Shown here piece after piece: positions 11,811-22,787 of a stretch of DNA of 64,000 bases. How positions within the stretch are numbered: the stretch's first letter is position 1; each line of letters starts with the position of its first letter. Source of the DNA: Coenobita brevimanus. Its lineage: Eukaryota; Arthropoda; Malacostraca; Decapoda; Coenobitidae. Where the stretch lies: positions 3,532,969-3,596,968 of the forward strand of contig CM064664.1 in the NCBI GenBank assembly GCA_032717465.1. Direction: 5' to 3'. The notes under the pieces are model-generated. The model ran no database searches. It was not told the DNA's origin and worked only from the letters and a program-made list of their open reading frames with translations. The translations under genes were made by a program, and so were the position numbers.

Positions 11811-14727
11811 GTGCGTGGATGTAGTACGACTGAGGCTAAAAGGGAGGAGACTGGGAGAATGTTTGTGAGAGAAGAAAGTTGGATGTGTTAGCTTTGAGTG
11901 AAACGAAGATGAAAGGGAAGGGTGAGTCTATGTTTGGAAGTGTGAATGGAAGATTGTCAGGTGTTGATAGAGGAAGGAAAAGAGAAGGTGTGGCCTTGTT
12001 AGTGAGTCCGGAAGTACAGCCTTGTGTGATTGAATGGAAGGAGGTGTCATCGAGACTGACGTGGGTGAAAGCGAAATTTGAACGTGAGTTATGGGTGTTT
12101 GTGAGTGCATATGGGCCTGGTAGTGAAAGGGATGAAGAAGAGAGGGAGTCTTTCTGGAATGATGTTGATGAGTGTCTGCAGAGTTTTGGAGCGAAAGTGA
12201 ATGTGGTAATGATGGGAGATCTGAATGCTAGAGTGGGAAATGTAGCAGTTGAAGGTGTAGTTGGTATGCATGGTGTGCCTGGAAGAAATGAAAATGGGGA
12301 ACGAATGATAACGATGTGTGTTGAGCAAGAGATGGTGATTGGAAATACGCTGTTTGACAAGAAAGATATTTATAAGTGTACATGGGTGAGACAGGAGGGT
12401 GGAAGGGTTGTTGATAGAGCTTTGATGGACTATGTGGTTGTGTCTAGGAATGTAATAGGAAGATTGTTGGATGTGAGAGTACTGAGAGGGGAAGGTGGAG
12501 GTATGTCTGGCCACTACCTGGTGGAGGGAAAGTTAACAGTAGGTAAGAGATGGGTGAGAGCTAGTAGGGTTAAGTGTGGCAGGGAGGTTTTGAAAGTGAG
12601 TGAGTTGGATAAAAGAGAGAAAAAGATAGAGTATCAGAAGAAATTGAAAGATGAGTGGAACTCAGTGAAAGATCGGGAATATGGCAGTGTGGAGGAGGAA
12701 TGGCAGTTATTTAAGAGTGCTGTTTTGGGGCATGCAGAAGAGGTGTGTGGTGTGAGACGTGTGGGTGGTGGTGTAAGAAAAGGAATTCAATGGTGGTGCG
12801 AGGAAGTAAGTATGGCTGTGGCTGAGAAGAGACGTGCATATGAAGTGTGGCTCCAGAGGAAGGATGAGATGTCATATGAAAGGTATAAAGAAAAGAGGAA
12901 TAGAGCGAGAAGGGCTGTGCGTGATGCTAAAGTGGCAGCAGATGAGAGGTGGGGTAGGTGGCTGACAGAGGATTTTCAACAGAATAAGAAAATGTTTTGG
13001 AAGGAGGTGAAAAGGGTGCGAAAGGGAGAGTCTGGGAAGGAAGAACGAGTAAAAGCAGAGGATGGAAGGTATGTTAATTGAGATGGATGCAGTAAGGAAG
13101 AGATGGGCAGGGTATTTTGAAAGATTGTTAAATGTAGAGGAGGAAAGGGTGGCTGAGATTGTGGTGGATGGAAGGGTGCAAGGAATAAATGTGTTGGGAG
13201 AGTTGAATGATTCTTTGATCACGAAGGAGGAAATGGATAATGAGATGAAAACAGGGAAAGCTGCAGGTATGGATGGGTGTGCTGTGGAATGCCTGAAGGG
13301 TGGTGGAGTGACTATTGTTGACTGGTTAGTAAGATTGTTGAATGTGTGTTTTGTGAAAGGTATGGTGCCAATTGACTGTGCAAGTGCTTGCGTGGTCCCA
13401 TTGTATAAAGGCAAGGGTGATGAGTATGAATTTACTAGCTTAAGGGGTATAAGTCTGTTGAGTGATGTAGGTAAGGTGTATGGTACAGTGTTGATTATGA
13501 GAGGTAGAGAGGGTACAGAGGGAGTGATTGGTGATGAGCAGTGTGGCTTTAGGAGAGGGAGGGGATGTGTGGATCAGGTGTTTGCGGTGAGACAAGTGTG
13601 TGAAAAGTATTTAGCGAATGGCAAGGATGTGTTTTGGGCATTTATGGATTTAGAGAAAGCGTATGATAGAATTGATAGGGAGGCTTTGTGGACTGTTTTA
13701 AGATTGTATGGACTTGATGGTAGGTTACTTAAGGGGTGAAAAGTTTTTATGTAAATAATACAGTGTGTGTAAGTGTGGGAAATGCTGTGAGTGATTGGCT
13801 TCCTGTGAGAGTGGGGCTGCGACAGGGATGTGTGATGTCGCCTTGGATGTTTAATATTTACATGGATGGTGTTGTAAGGGAGGTGAATGCAAGAGTTTTA
13901 GGTGGAGGTCTGAGTCTGGTGAATGTTGTTGGTGGAGAGTGGAATCTGAAGCAGCTGCTGTTTGCAGATGATACTGCACTGGTGGCTGATTCAGAGGGGA
14001 GATTGAGACAGTTGGTAGAGGAGTTTGGAAGGGTGTGTGAAATGAGGAAATTGAAAGTAAATGAGAATAAGAGTAAAGTGATGAAGTGTACGAGGTTGGT
14101 AGATGGTAGGGGGATGAATATAGTTTTGAATGGCGAGTTGCTTGAGGAGGTAGAGTGTTTTAAATATCTAGGGTCACATGTTGCTGTGGATGGAAGAATA
14201 GATGCAGAAGTGAAGTTAGAATAAATGAAGTAGGAAAGGTGCTGGGAGGAATGAAAAAAGTGTTTAGATATCGTTCGGTTAGAATGGATGTAAAGAGAAG
14301 GCTGTATGACAGTGTTGTGGTACCGACTGCATTATATGGGGCTGAAACATGGAATACGGGTGTAGCAGAGAGGAAAAGTTTGAATGTAATGGAGATGAGG
14401 TGTCTGAGGAGTATGTGTGGAGTGACGCGTATGGATCGAGTGTGAAATGATGAAGTGCGAAGGAGAACTGGAGTTATTTGGGAGATGGCTGGTAGAGTTG
14501 AGCAGAGGGTGTTGCGATGGTTTGGGTATATGGAGAGAATGGATAATGAGCGATTGTTGAAAAAGATAACTAGATCTGATGTGAGAGGTGTAAGGCTGAG
14601 AGGAAGACCACGAATAGGATGGATGGACAGTGTGGAGAGAGCGATGGATGAGAGAGGGATGTCTGTTGAGCAAGGAAGAGAGGCTGTGTGTGACAGAAAT
14701 GAATGGAGAGAATTTGTGAATGAATAA
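11811..14727 (+). pseudogene. LINE D1 endonuclease-RT polyprotein, broken by a few lesions
   Basis: A single ORF with endonuclease then RT is recoverable apart from discrete lesions. Endonuclease (11811-12570): MNVRGCS start, LSETKMKG, SAYGPGS, MMGDLNARVGN and GGMSGHYLVEGK; the last should be SDH, so a catalytic Asp is replaced by Gly. RT (13090-14230): GKAAGMDG, PLYKGKGDEYEF, CGFRRGRGCVDQVFAVRQ, FMDLEKAYDRID, LRQGCVMSPWMFN and LLFADDTALV (FADD intact). C-terminal part: GAETWN, WFGYMERM, RGRPRIGW. Lesions: single-base shifts near 11865, 13070, 13733 and 14217, and one TGA at 14443-14445 where D2 has an arginine codon. It ends at TAA 14725. Confidence 0.8.
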
Positions 14728-15053
14728 GTGATGACGCAGCCCTGAGGGGATATTCTCCCGCATTTGGTCTCATCAGCTAGTCAGGTCAGGTGCGGGTACG
14801 GGGATGAGTCTGTTATGATGTGGCAGGGGTAAACCAGCTCTGCTGTCGGGCCCTGCTGCGGATGTCACTGATTGCATTGCGCACTTGACCCTTGTACGGT
14901 GTGGTGCAGTGAGGATCTGTCCGTTCTCCCCTTTGGGGCTAAGATGCGAATGAATGTGTTTGAATGGATGAGTAAATGGGGAGTGTGTCGTCCTGTCTCG
15001 GCTACCTCCCTTTCCTTGGAGGAAGCAGCCTAGGTATATAGATATAGATAGAT

Positions 15054-15270
15054 GTCAATGGTCATTGCTCGTTTAAACTGTCTGCTTGCATTCCTCCACA
15101 AATGCAGCGGGTGTGTAGCACCCAGTTAGCAACAAACTCTCCAGTCTTTCAAACGCAAAGTGTCCTGGCATCTCGAAATCAAATGAAAGTATTTCGTCTT
15201 TTTTTTTTCTTGGAGGCAAGAATCTGCGGCCTTTTGGCCTTTGGTTCCATCTTTCTTATATACAAAAAAA
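15054..15270 (+). pseudogene. LINE A2 C-terminus and 3' end
   Basis: The third piece of A2 resumes after D1 with FNGHC-like text (TCAATGGTCATTGC), then TCHLPPQMQRVCSTQLATNS, FQTQSVLASRN and a tail phrase GLLAFGSIFLIY. These match the C-terminal block of A1 and A3 on the minus strand. The 3' end is marked by an A-rich stretch near 15262-15270. Confidence 0.7.
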
Positions 15271-15282
15271 TTGTTGTCTGGT

Positions 15283-15424
15283 GTTGACAGCTAGAGGAAC
15301 TTGTACTAGAGAGCATGCAGGCCTGCTCTCTGTTACTGAAATACCGAAAAAGTTCAGCAAAAGTTGAGTGTCAGGAGTTAGTCCCGAGGGCTGATGAAAT
15401 AGGAGCTCCAGCTCTCCTTGTGTC
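15283..15424 (-). repeat. Inverted repeat unit R, right copy
   Basis: Approximate reverse complement of 6053-6180, lying immediately downstream of the A2 3' end. It starts GTTGACAGCTAGAGG and runs through GAGAGCATGCAGG, GTTCAGCAAAAG and CCCGAGGGCTGATG. See the left copy for landmarks. No function assigned. Confidence 0.6.
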
Positions 15425-15982
15425 CGCTATAAAAGCCTGAAGTTTACAAGGTTCACTGTCGCATATTTGCTTGGTTATAGATAAGGCCCTGGGGAAGGTT
15501 TCATGCACCATATAGATATACTTCAGGATTAGTAAAAGGGGTGCTTGCTCCGTTTCAATTGCCCACTAAAAATTTATTCACCATTTTACATATAGAGTAA
15601 AACGGTGTTTGCCCACAAACAAATGCAAAAGAATTTAACTTGAACCACTGGAACTACTCTTGAACCTTCTAAAAAAGAGTCAGCCTCCAGCACTTATTGT
15701 CCTGCTAATTATGTACGGTTTTTAAGATAAGGGAATCGAGTTTCGGATGGATCTGCTTAAAGGCTCAGTTAGGTAAAAGACACCATAAGAACCGTATTTT
15801 AGGCTTGGGGAGGAAGCACAACCTTTATCCTACACCCCCCAAAAAAGACAAATAGTTTTTACGGTACAGGAATTAAATCTCGCCTTAAATGTCGAGACTG
15901 AGTGTCCCAACCACAGGCCTGTACAGTTCTGATGAAGAAGAAAGGATTGGATGAATGGATGGGAAAAAAGATTTTGTGTGCA
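15425..15982. other. Non-coding, nothing recognised
   Basis: About 560 bases without a supported gene. The only open frame of note (15902-16114) starts here and runs into the MITE at 15987. It has no recognisable motif and is not called. Confidence 0.4.
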
Positions 15983-15986
15983 TTAA

Positions 15987-16528
15987 CCCTAGAATACTTA
16001 CGTCGGGTTGATTTCCCTGTTCGGCGATTTATTTATTTGTTATTTTGTTATGATAAGAGCTTTGGAGCTGTCCTTCCCTATACCTTCAATCCACCCTACC
16101 CCCTACCTACATAGGTAGTGGTGTGGTTTTTATCACCATGATATTTGGGTTTAAAGTGTTTTTTACCTGACAAAAGCATTTGTGTTACATTTTTTTTTAT
16201 TTTTGTGTTTTCCTTTTTTTCCAGGTGTATAATTAGTTTCTGATTAAATCAAAGAGACTATAGGGTGAAAACAATATAAAAGAGTCTAAATTGATAAAAA
16301 AGGTGTTTCACAGGTATAATGTGGATTAAGTGCTTTTTACCCGACAAAAGCATTTGTTTTACATTTTTGTAAATCTTTTTTTTTTTAGGTGTATAATTAG
16401 TGTATGATTATATCAAAGAGACTAAAGTGTACAGAGACTAAAATAGACTAAACTGAAAGAAAATGTCGAAAAAAAAAATTCTCCCGCCGAAAGCAGTACT
16501 GTGAGGATAATAACGTAAGCATCTAGGG
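15987..16528. mobile_element. P7, 542-bp MITE with TTAA target duplication
   Basis: TTAA flanks both sides (15983-15986 and 16529-16532). The ends are inverted repeats: the left reads CCCTAGAATACTTACG and the reverse complement of the right reads CCCTAGATGCTTACG. A CCC start, a GGG end and duplicated TTAA are the hallmark of piggyBac-superfamily elements. There is no transposase frame, so it is non-autonomous. It contains a ~170-bp tandem duplication. Its ends differ from those of P1-P6, so it belongs to another subfamily. Confidence 0.75.
16150..16450. repeat. Tandem duplication inside P7, period about 170 bp
   Basis: Unit 1 (about 16153-16262) and unit 2 (about 16325-16430) share GACAAAAGCATTTGT, a T-rich run, AGGTGTATAATTAGT and ATCAAAGAGACTA in the same order. 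T-run length differs between the units. Confidence 0.7.
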
Positions 16529-16615
16529 TTAATACATACTAAAATTGGTCATGGGAACCGTTACAAATAAGTGCTGACCTCCATTCCAAATTCCAGATCC
16601 CTCGTCCTCCTCCTC

Positions 16616-16643
16616 AAAAAAAAAAAAAAAAAAAAAAAAAAAA
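16616..16643. repeat. Poly-A tract of 28 bases
   Basis: An uninterrupted A run that ends exactly where LINE C1 homology starts. It may be the tail of a preceding plus-strand retroelement that I do not recognise, or a repeat at the 5' junction of C1. Confidence 0.8.
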
Positions 16644-16664
16644 GATCAGTGGATGATTTAGTGG

Positions 16665-19633
16665 GTGTGTTATTATGTGAGAGGAGTGAATGATGAAGTG
16701 AAAGAGAGAGAGATTGTTCAGGTGCTTGAGGATGCAAAAGTGGATATATGTGGATTGACTGAGACTAAATGGCAAGGTGAAAGGGTGAGAGAATGGGAAT
16801 ATGGTGTAGGTATATGTGTGGGAGTCAGTGAGAATGAGAGGGCAAGAGAGGGAGTATGTCTGATGATAAGCAAGAAGTGGAAGGAGAATATAAGAGAGTA
16901 TGGAACAGTGGGTGCAAGGATTGTATGGGTGAGGATGAAAGTAGGTATACAAGCATGGGCGATTGTATGTGTGTATGCTCCAACAGAGGATCGAGTGGCA
17001 AGAGTGAAAGATGAGTTTTGGGAGAGAGTAGAAGCATGTATGGACAAGTTTGAGAGGAGCGAGAGAGTGCTGTTGATTGGAGACATGAATGGCAAAGTTG
17101 GGAATGTACGAGTGGATGGAGTGGTTGGTCAGTGGGGTGTGCCAGCTGAAGTAGATGGGAATGGTAGTGCTTTGGTGGACATCTGTGCTTGTAAGGGGTT
17201 GGCAATAGCCAACACCTACTTTCGTCATAAGATGATCCACTGGTATACATGGAGAGTAATGAGGAGGATGGATGGTGAACTTGTTGAACAAAAGGCAATG
17301 ATAGACTACGTGTGTGTGGATGAGCGAATGAGAAGACAAGTGTTGGATGCAAGAGTGTGGAGAGGGTGGGGGAATGGAGTCTCGGACCAGCACTTAGTGA
17401 TGGCCAAGGTAGAGCTGCAAAGAAAGTGGTTGAGGAGACGAAGGGGAAGACAGGAGGAAGCAGCTCCTGTGAGAAGAGTGGAGAAATTGCAAGATAGTGA
17501 GAAAATGACAGAGTATAAGAGCATAGTGGAAGAAAGATTGGGAAGGTATGAGCTAGAGCAGATGGAAGGGGTGGAAGACGTATGTAAGATATTCACGGAA
17601 GAGATAGGCGCAGCATGTGAGGTGGTTTGTGGAGTGAGGAGGAGATGCAAGGGTGTGCAAGGGACAGCATGGTGGAAAGATGAGGTGAAACGAGCTGTGG
17701 AACAAAAGAAGAAGGCATATGGTGAATGGCTGGCGAGTAGAGGTAGGGGAGAAGATGAGAGAGAGAAGAGAGAGGTATATGTGAGCAGGAGAAGAGAGGT
17801 TAAGAGACTGGTGAAGGAGAGTAAGATGAAAGTGGATGAAGAGTTTGGGAGGAATCTGAGTGTGAAATGGAGGGAGAGTTAAAAATTGTTTTGGAAGGAG
17901 GTAAAGAAAGTAAGGCAGTGTGAAAGGGGAAGTAGTAGGGGAGTGAAAGATAGGAATAATAGATTGTTGGTGAAGAAGAGAGAGAAATTGAGGAGATGGA
18001 AGGAGCACTTTGAGGATTTGTTGAATGCAAAGAGTGAGAGCAGTGTGTGTATAAGTGGTTGGGGAATGGCTGGGAGAAGAAGAGGTGAGAGGAGGGAGGA
18101 AGAGATCAGTAGAGCGGAAGTAGTGGAAGCAATGAAGAAGATTAAGCTGGGAAAAGCCCCAGGAATTGATGGAGTGTGTGGTGAAATGCTGAGGTATTGG
18201 GGTGAGATTGTTGTGGAGTGGATATGGAAGTTGTGTAGATTGGCTTGGGCAGAGGGAAGGGTTCCAGAGGACTGGAAATCAGGTATAATTGTTCCTCTGT
18301 ACAAAGGAAAAGGGGAAAGAGAAGTATGTGGTAACCATAAGGGTATTTGCCTACTTAGTGTGACTGGTAAAATGTATGGTAGAATTCTCATTGATAGGGT
18401 TAGGCATATGACAGAGGAGCTAGTTGGAGAAGAACAAGGGGGATTTAGGAAGGGAAAAGGGTGTGTAGATCAGATATTTGTTCTGAGATGTTTAGTGGAG
18501 AAGTATCTAGAGAAGGGAAGGAAAGTGTATGCTGCCTTCATGGACTTGGAGAAAGCTTATGACAGAATAGATAGGCAAGGAATGTGGAAGGTATTAAGAA
18601 TATATGGAGTGGAGGGGAAATTGTTGAGTGCTGTGAAGAGTATGTACGAGGGAGCTAGGGCTACAGTGGGAGTGGATGGTGAGCTGAGTGAGTTCTTTGA
18701 TCTCAATGTGGGACTGAATAGGGGTGTGTGATGTCTCCATGGCTGTTTAATATATATATGGATGGGGTTGTAAAGGAGGTGCAAGGTAGGGCAATGGATG
18801 TGGGGCTGGCCCTAATGAATGAGGGTGAGATTTGGAAGCTTCCGGTGTTGCTGTTTGCTGATGATACAGTATTGTTGAGTGAAGATGAATGGGAGTTGCA
18901 AGGTTTGGTGAATGAATTTGGGACAGTGTGTAGGATGAGGAAACTGAAAGTTAATGTAAACAAAAGTAAAGTTATGGTGTTTGAGAGGAATGAAGTCGCA
19001 GAGTGTGCAGTGAGGTTGGATGGTGAGAATATAGAGAATGTGAGTGCATTCAAGTACTTGGGTAGTGTGATGAGTAAGGATGGAACTTTGGGGGATGAAG
19101 TGCGTGAAAGGGTACAGCAGGGAAGGAAGGTTGTTGGTTCACTGAAAGCAGTGATAAGAAATAGGGAAGTAAGTATGGAAGTTAAGAAGTCACTGCATGA
19201 TGGTATTGTGATCCCTACCCTGACATATGGAAGCGAGGCGTGGACCTTGCAAGAGGGGAACAAGTCAAGAGTGAGAGCAGTGGAAATGAGTTACTTGAGA
19301 GGAGCATGTGGAGTGACGTGGAGGGACAGGTTGACGAATGAAGAAGTGAAGGAACGTTGTGGGGTAGATGTGGATGTGGTTGAGAAGATTAGGAGAAATA
19401 CACTGAGGTGGTTTGGACATGTGGAGAGAATGGAGAATGAAAGACTGACTAAGAGAGTGTATGTAGGTGAGGTGGAGGGAGGGAGAGGGAGGGGTAGACC
19501 GAGGATGAGGTGGAGGGATGAAGTTGAGAGGTATATGAGGGAGGGGGGAGTGAGTTGGGGGGAGGGTAGTCAAATGGTGGGTGACAGAGTGACTTGGAGG
19601 CGTTTTGTCTGTGGCCACCCTTTGCGGGATTAG
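16665..19633 (+). pseudogene. LINE C1 endonuclease-RT polyprotein, one stop and one frameshift
   Basis: Nearly the whole polyprotein is readable. Endonuclease: LTETKW, VYAPTEDR, LIGDMNGKVGN, AMIDYVCVDE and GVSDQHLVMAK. The last should be SDH, so the catalytic His is replaced by Gln. RT: GKAPGIDGVCGEML, IVPLYKGKGEREV, QGGFRKGKGCVDQIF, AAFMDLEKAYDRID, then LLFADDTVLLS (FADD intact). C-terminal part: GSEAWTL, WFGHVERM, RGRPRMRWRD, ending at HPLRD and TAG. Lesions: an in-frame TAA at 17880-17882, and a one-base loss near 18722 in the segment that reads LKQGCVMSPWLF in C2 and C3. There is no other damage over about 990 codons. Confidence 0.85.
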
Positions 19634-19646
19634 GGAGTCGGGCTGT

Positions 19647-19669
19647 AGATAGATAGATAGATAGATAGT
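19647..19669. repeat. GATA tail of LINE C1
   Basis: Five to six GATA units directly after the polyprotein stop. C2 and C3 end in the same tetranucleotide, so this is the 3' terminus of the family and not an independent microsatellite. Confidence 0.8.
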
Positions 19670-20340
19670 TATTTAGTGATGAAGTGTGTGTGACTGCCGT
19701 TTCGTACAGCCAAGAATTCGTCATCCTTTAAAGATTTCTATAATATCTTCAACAATTTTCCATAATGTGGCTAACTCGACAAACGGTGGGTAGCACTGCT
19801 AGTTGCAAGTAAACACACTTTGGCTTAACCTTACAAGCAGAAAGAGTCAGCTGTAGAGATAGCTCCTTTAACTTCTGCTGGATGCAACAGGGAACCATAC
19901 CCTCAAATTTGTGGAAATAAATCCCGCCAAAACACCGGCAGAGCCAGCAAACGCAAGTACAATCCGCCCATATCCTCAACCTATTACCCCTTCTCTGTCC
20001 TTCCTTTGCTCAACGCTGGTGTCGGCAAGGAAGGTCATTCTCTCTCTCCTGGCAATGCATGAGCAACACCTGGGGTCAGTATCTATCCTCTACGAGCTGC
20101 GCACTAGCATCTTCTCGACTCCGTGCTGGTAATTTCCTGGTTGCATGGTAAACCTGCATCTTGCAGCAACTCCCCTTGTTTCATTCTTTTTTTTTTTTCG
20201 TTTGTCTTTCCTAGTTTTAGTGTGTTAATTTCTGCTTTGCAGACCCACTGGATGTGTAGTTTTTCAGTCTGTATGACTGCAGTGGTTTGCTTTCCGCCAT
20301 GCTAGGCTGTTGGGGATTGGCCCGCCGTCTTACTCGACGA

Positions 20341-20517
20341 TGGCTGAAAAATATGTTTTTTGTGCAGTTGCTGGCTCCTCATGGAGCACAGATTTCATCA
20401 AGCAGGGCAGGCGTCGTCTGCTGGACGATGCTCATCCTAGATGGAGCTACGACATGTTTTGCTCCATTTCGTAGTTACAAGCTTTTTGCCTTTTTTGCCT
20501 CTGTGGCCTCACAGTGA
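20341..20517 (+). other. Short unrecognised open frame
   Basis: From the ATG at 20340 one frame reads MAEKYVFCAVAGSSWSTDF and continues to IKQGRRRLLDDAHPRWSYD, then meets a stop near 20477. Another frame stays open to 20517. The first version has balanced composition and looks more protein-like. I do not recognise it. It may be the start of a decayed retroelement ORF. No splice sites or partner exons could be argued. Confidence 0.15.
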
Positions 20518-22508
20518 TCTGTCTGTCCAAGCAGGATGAGCTATTTCCATCACTCTATACTTTTCCTCCCGAGCCAGATTTTAAATTTTTAATCTTTATA
20601 ATGTCAATATAGTATGGTTTTTAGTGTAGTGTTTGAACATGTGGTTCGCAACGTTTTCACTCTGTTCTAGCTGGGCAGAATTCTTATGTCATGTTCTGTT
20701 TACCCAGGCCATAACTGGTCTCGTATAGTATGTAGTGTGTTGCTTGCATGATTGCACAAAGTATTCAGTCTGTACGGGCACGAAGGGGCATTTTCCTCAT
20801 GCAACTCTCTCCCTTTGTTTTCCTGAGGCTCAATTCATTGTTTTCTCCAGTAATTTAGCATTAATTGCAAGTTCTGCCCCACGTGGAGCACAGTCTTTAG
20901 TCTTAGCAAATACTGTGAATTGCTGTCACTACTGTACCTTAGCCCAGGGTTCAGGCCATGATTTTACTTTAGTGGCTTAGTTTGGTGACTCCTTGCTCCA
21001 TATGGTGTGCAGCTTGCAACCTGCATGTGCCTGGCGGACTACTTCCTCTCCAATTCGTGTGCTCTAAGTCATATTCGCCTGGGTCTCTGGACCTGAGTTC
21101 CTCTTGTGATTTTTTCCATGGGTAATTCAATGTTCTTTTGTTCCTTGTTCTTGACCACGTTGTTGCAGACCCCTACCCTCAGGTCCTCTAAGAAGGAGAG
21201 TGGGCAGCCACCTGTATACCATCTCAATCTGGAATATCCTGCTTAATCCTTCCCCACCCCTTCTACCTGCCCTTCTCCCACTCACATTTGTCCCTGGGAC
21301 TTTGTTTCACCTTTTGGGGCAAGTGGCTAGGGAAGTTCCCTTGTGCAGAACTTCCCCAAGTCCCACTTGGAGAGCAATGGGGGAAAAGGGAGGAGATAGT
21401 AGTCCTTTGTTTCTAACTCCTATGATTCTGTGTATCCCTCCTTCCCAGGCTGACATTCCCCATCCAAGGTCGGCCTGCTCCTTCAGAGGATACTCTGGAA
21501 GGCTAGGTGGGTATGGCCGTATGTTTTGTAAGTCTGACACTTGATGTACAGAGGGCTATGTCTTCATTTTCCAGCATTGTGGCATCTGTTGTTCATGGTG
21601 TTACGCCCTGTCGACAGTTCCCAACCTGGACGCCTCCTGGGATACACCTACCTGGGAGCCCAATGGATGAGGGCTCAAAAATCAGCAGCTCACCACAGGA
21701 GATGCAGTTTGGCGTGAGAGGATAGTGAGATGGTGATGAATAATGGTTTCTGCCAGTAAAGGAACTCCAGTAATACAGCTCCTTCTTTCTACACCTCTAC
21801 CCAGTCTAATCAGACACAATTGGAGGGGTAACAGCACCACCCCTGACTAGGCCCAAGCACCTGGGGTATCGACCAGGAAATTCATCACCTGGTCTCTCCA
21901 GCCATCCAGAGCATCGAGGTAGGCAAACAAAGGTCATGACACCTACCACCCATCCACTATACAGTCTCCTGAACCATAGCAGAGACCTCACTCACCACCA
22001 CCAACCATCCCTGGAGCAGAGGGCAATGGGGAAGATCAATTGTTACCAACATTCAGTCTCTCTCAGCTCAGTGACTCACCTCACCCTACTCTCATGTTTC
22101 TATTCCTCCACTTACTAGACACTGGTATTTCCTAAGTCCCTCTTCGTCACTGTCCTCCTCCTCCTTATCCCCAGATTCTCGTCACTCACTTGAATGGGAG
22201 TCCAAACCAGGTTATCTGGTCCAGCAGAGGAGCAGTCCCCAACCCCCTTTAAACAAACTACACACTCATACATTCACAGGGGGAAGGCAACGAGGAGGAC
22301 GAGATAGCCAAATCCAGCAAAGACCACTTGCACTTTTACTAGCAGTTACTCCTGAAAGAGTTGGAAGTTGCTTGTGTAGGTCTCATCCATCAAAGCTTTC
22401 AAGAAGCATTTGAATAATCATTAATGGAATGCCAGGACATCGAACTATGCTGGGTCTTAACAATGCAGGAAACCATGGATGTCCAGTTTCCCCCTATCTG
22501 GCTCATGA

Positions 22509-22787
22509 ATGTGCAAACGAGAGCAGGCCTTTTACGACACCAATGCCACAGCCATCACAGATTCTTACAGTGGTGTGGTGACTGCAGTACCTTCCACTGA
22601 AGAATACGGCATTGTGCAACTAATGGCTTCGGAGGACAACACTCCCAGCATCGATGGTGACACCCTTCTCCTGGGCCAAGTGGGAAATCGACTACCACGA
22701 CATTTGGAAAGGGGCAGTGTTCTCAGAGTAGTTTGCCCTTTCACTGTCCCAGACCTGCTCTCAGTCATGTCTGGTGGAGTGGCCTAA
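22509..22787 (+). other. Unrecognised 92-codon open frame
   Basis: The frame includes SYSGVVTAVPSTEEYGIVQL, then GDTLLLGQVGNRLPRHLERG and a stop at 22785-22787. Composition is balanced rather than low-complexity, unlike most spurious frames here. Adjacent frames remain partly open, which suggests a longer decayed coding region. No family recognised, and no start site chosen with confidence. Confidence 0.2.

Larger units (their letters stand above)
11573..15053 (+). mobile_element. RTE-like LINE family D, copy D1, near full length
   Basis: Order on the plus strand: 5' UTR carrying a conserved ~28-bp motif (11664-11690), endonuclease, RT, a ~310-bp 3' UTR and a short GATA-type tail (15036-15053). 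The 3' UTR and tail are repeated in D2 (minus strand, 35568-35900), which fixes the 3' end. No RNase H. A simple-repeat tail instead of poly-A, and the EN-RT-only layout, fit RTE-type LINEs. Such proteins are often mislabelled in databases as craniofacial development protein 2-like. The element sits inside LINE A2. The 5' border is uncertain by up to ~80 bp. Confidence 0.8.
6250..15270 (+). mobile_element. LINE family A, copy A2, in three pieces with two nested insertions
   Basis: A2 reads on the plus strand as 6250-7178 (5' UTR and endonuclease), 10121-11572 (RT) and 15054-15270 (C-terminus and 3' end). The first break is filled by A3 in the opposite orientation, the second by RTE-like D1. 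Joining the pieces restores the order seen in uninterrupted family members. For example, the left piece ends in CTCTCAGGCATG and the middle piece resumes at GCATACACTCC, matching the continuous A3 phrase near 9240-9290. About 30 bp of family sequence is missing at the D1 junction. The 3' end is marked by TTGGTTCCATCTTTC followed by an A-rich run. Confidence 0.75.
16644..19670 (+). mobile_element. RTE-like LINE family C, copy C1, near full length
   Basis: Plus-strand copy of the family also seen as C2 (minus, 49761-52902) and C3 (minus, 59611-61993). The 5' end is truncated: compared with C2 it lacks about 140 bases of 5' UTR and N-terminus. The ORF2-type protein is followed within about 20 bases by a GATA tail (19647-19669), which marks the 3' end. 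There is no RNase H and no separate ORF1. Endonuclease plus RT with a simple-repeat tail fits an RTE-type LINE. Confidence 0.85.

Noticed and set aside
11879..14727. Host gene resembling craniofacial development protein 2
   Set aside because: Database entries with that name often are RTE-type LINE proteins. Here the frame is followed by RT motifs and a LINE 3' tail, so it is a retrotransposon.
16614..19618. Long antisense frames rich in Ser, His and Pro opposite LINE C1 (also opposite D1, C2, C3)
   Set aside because: They mirror the Glu/Arg/Val-rich sense polyprotein, lack motifs and shift with it. They are shadows.
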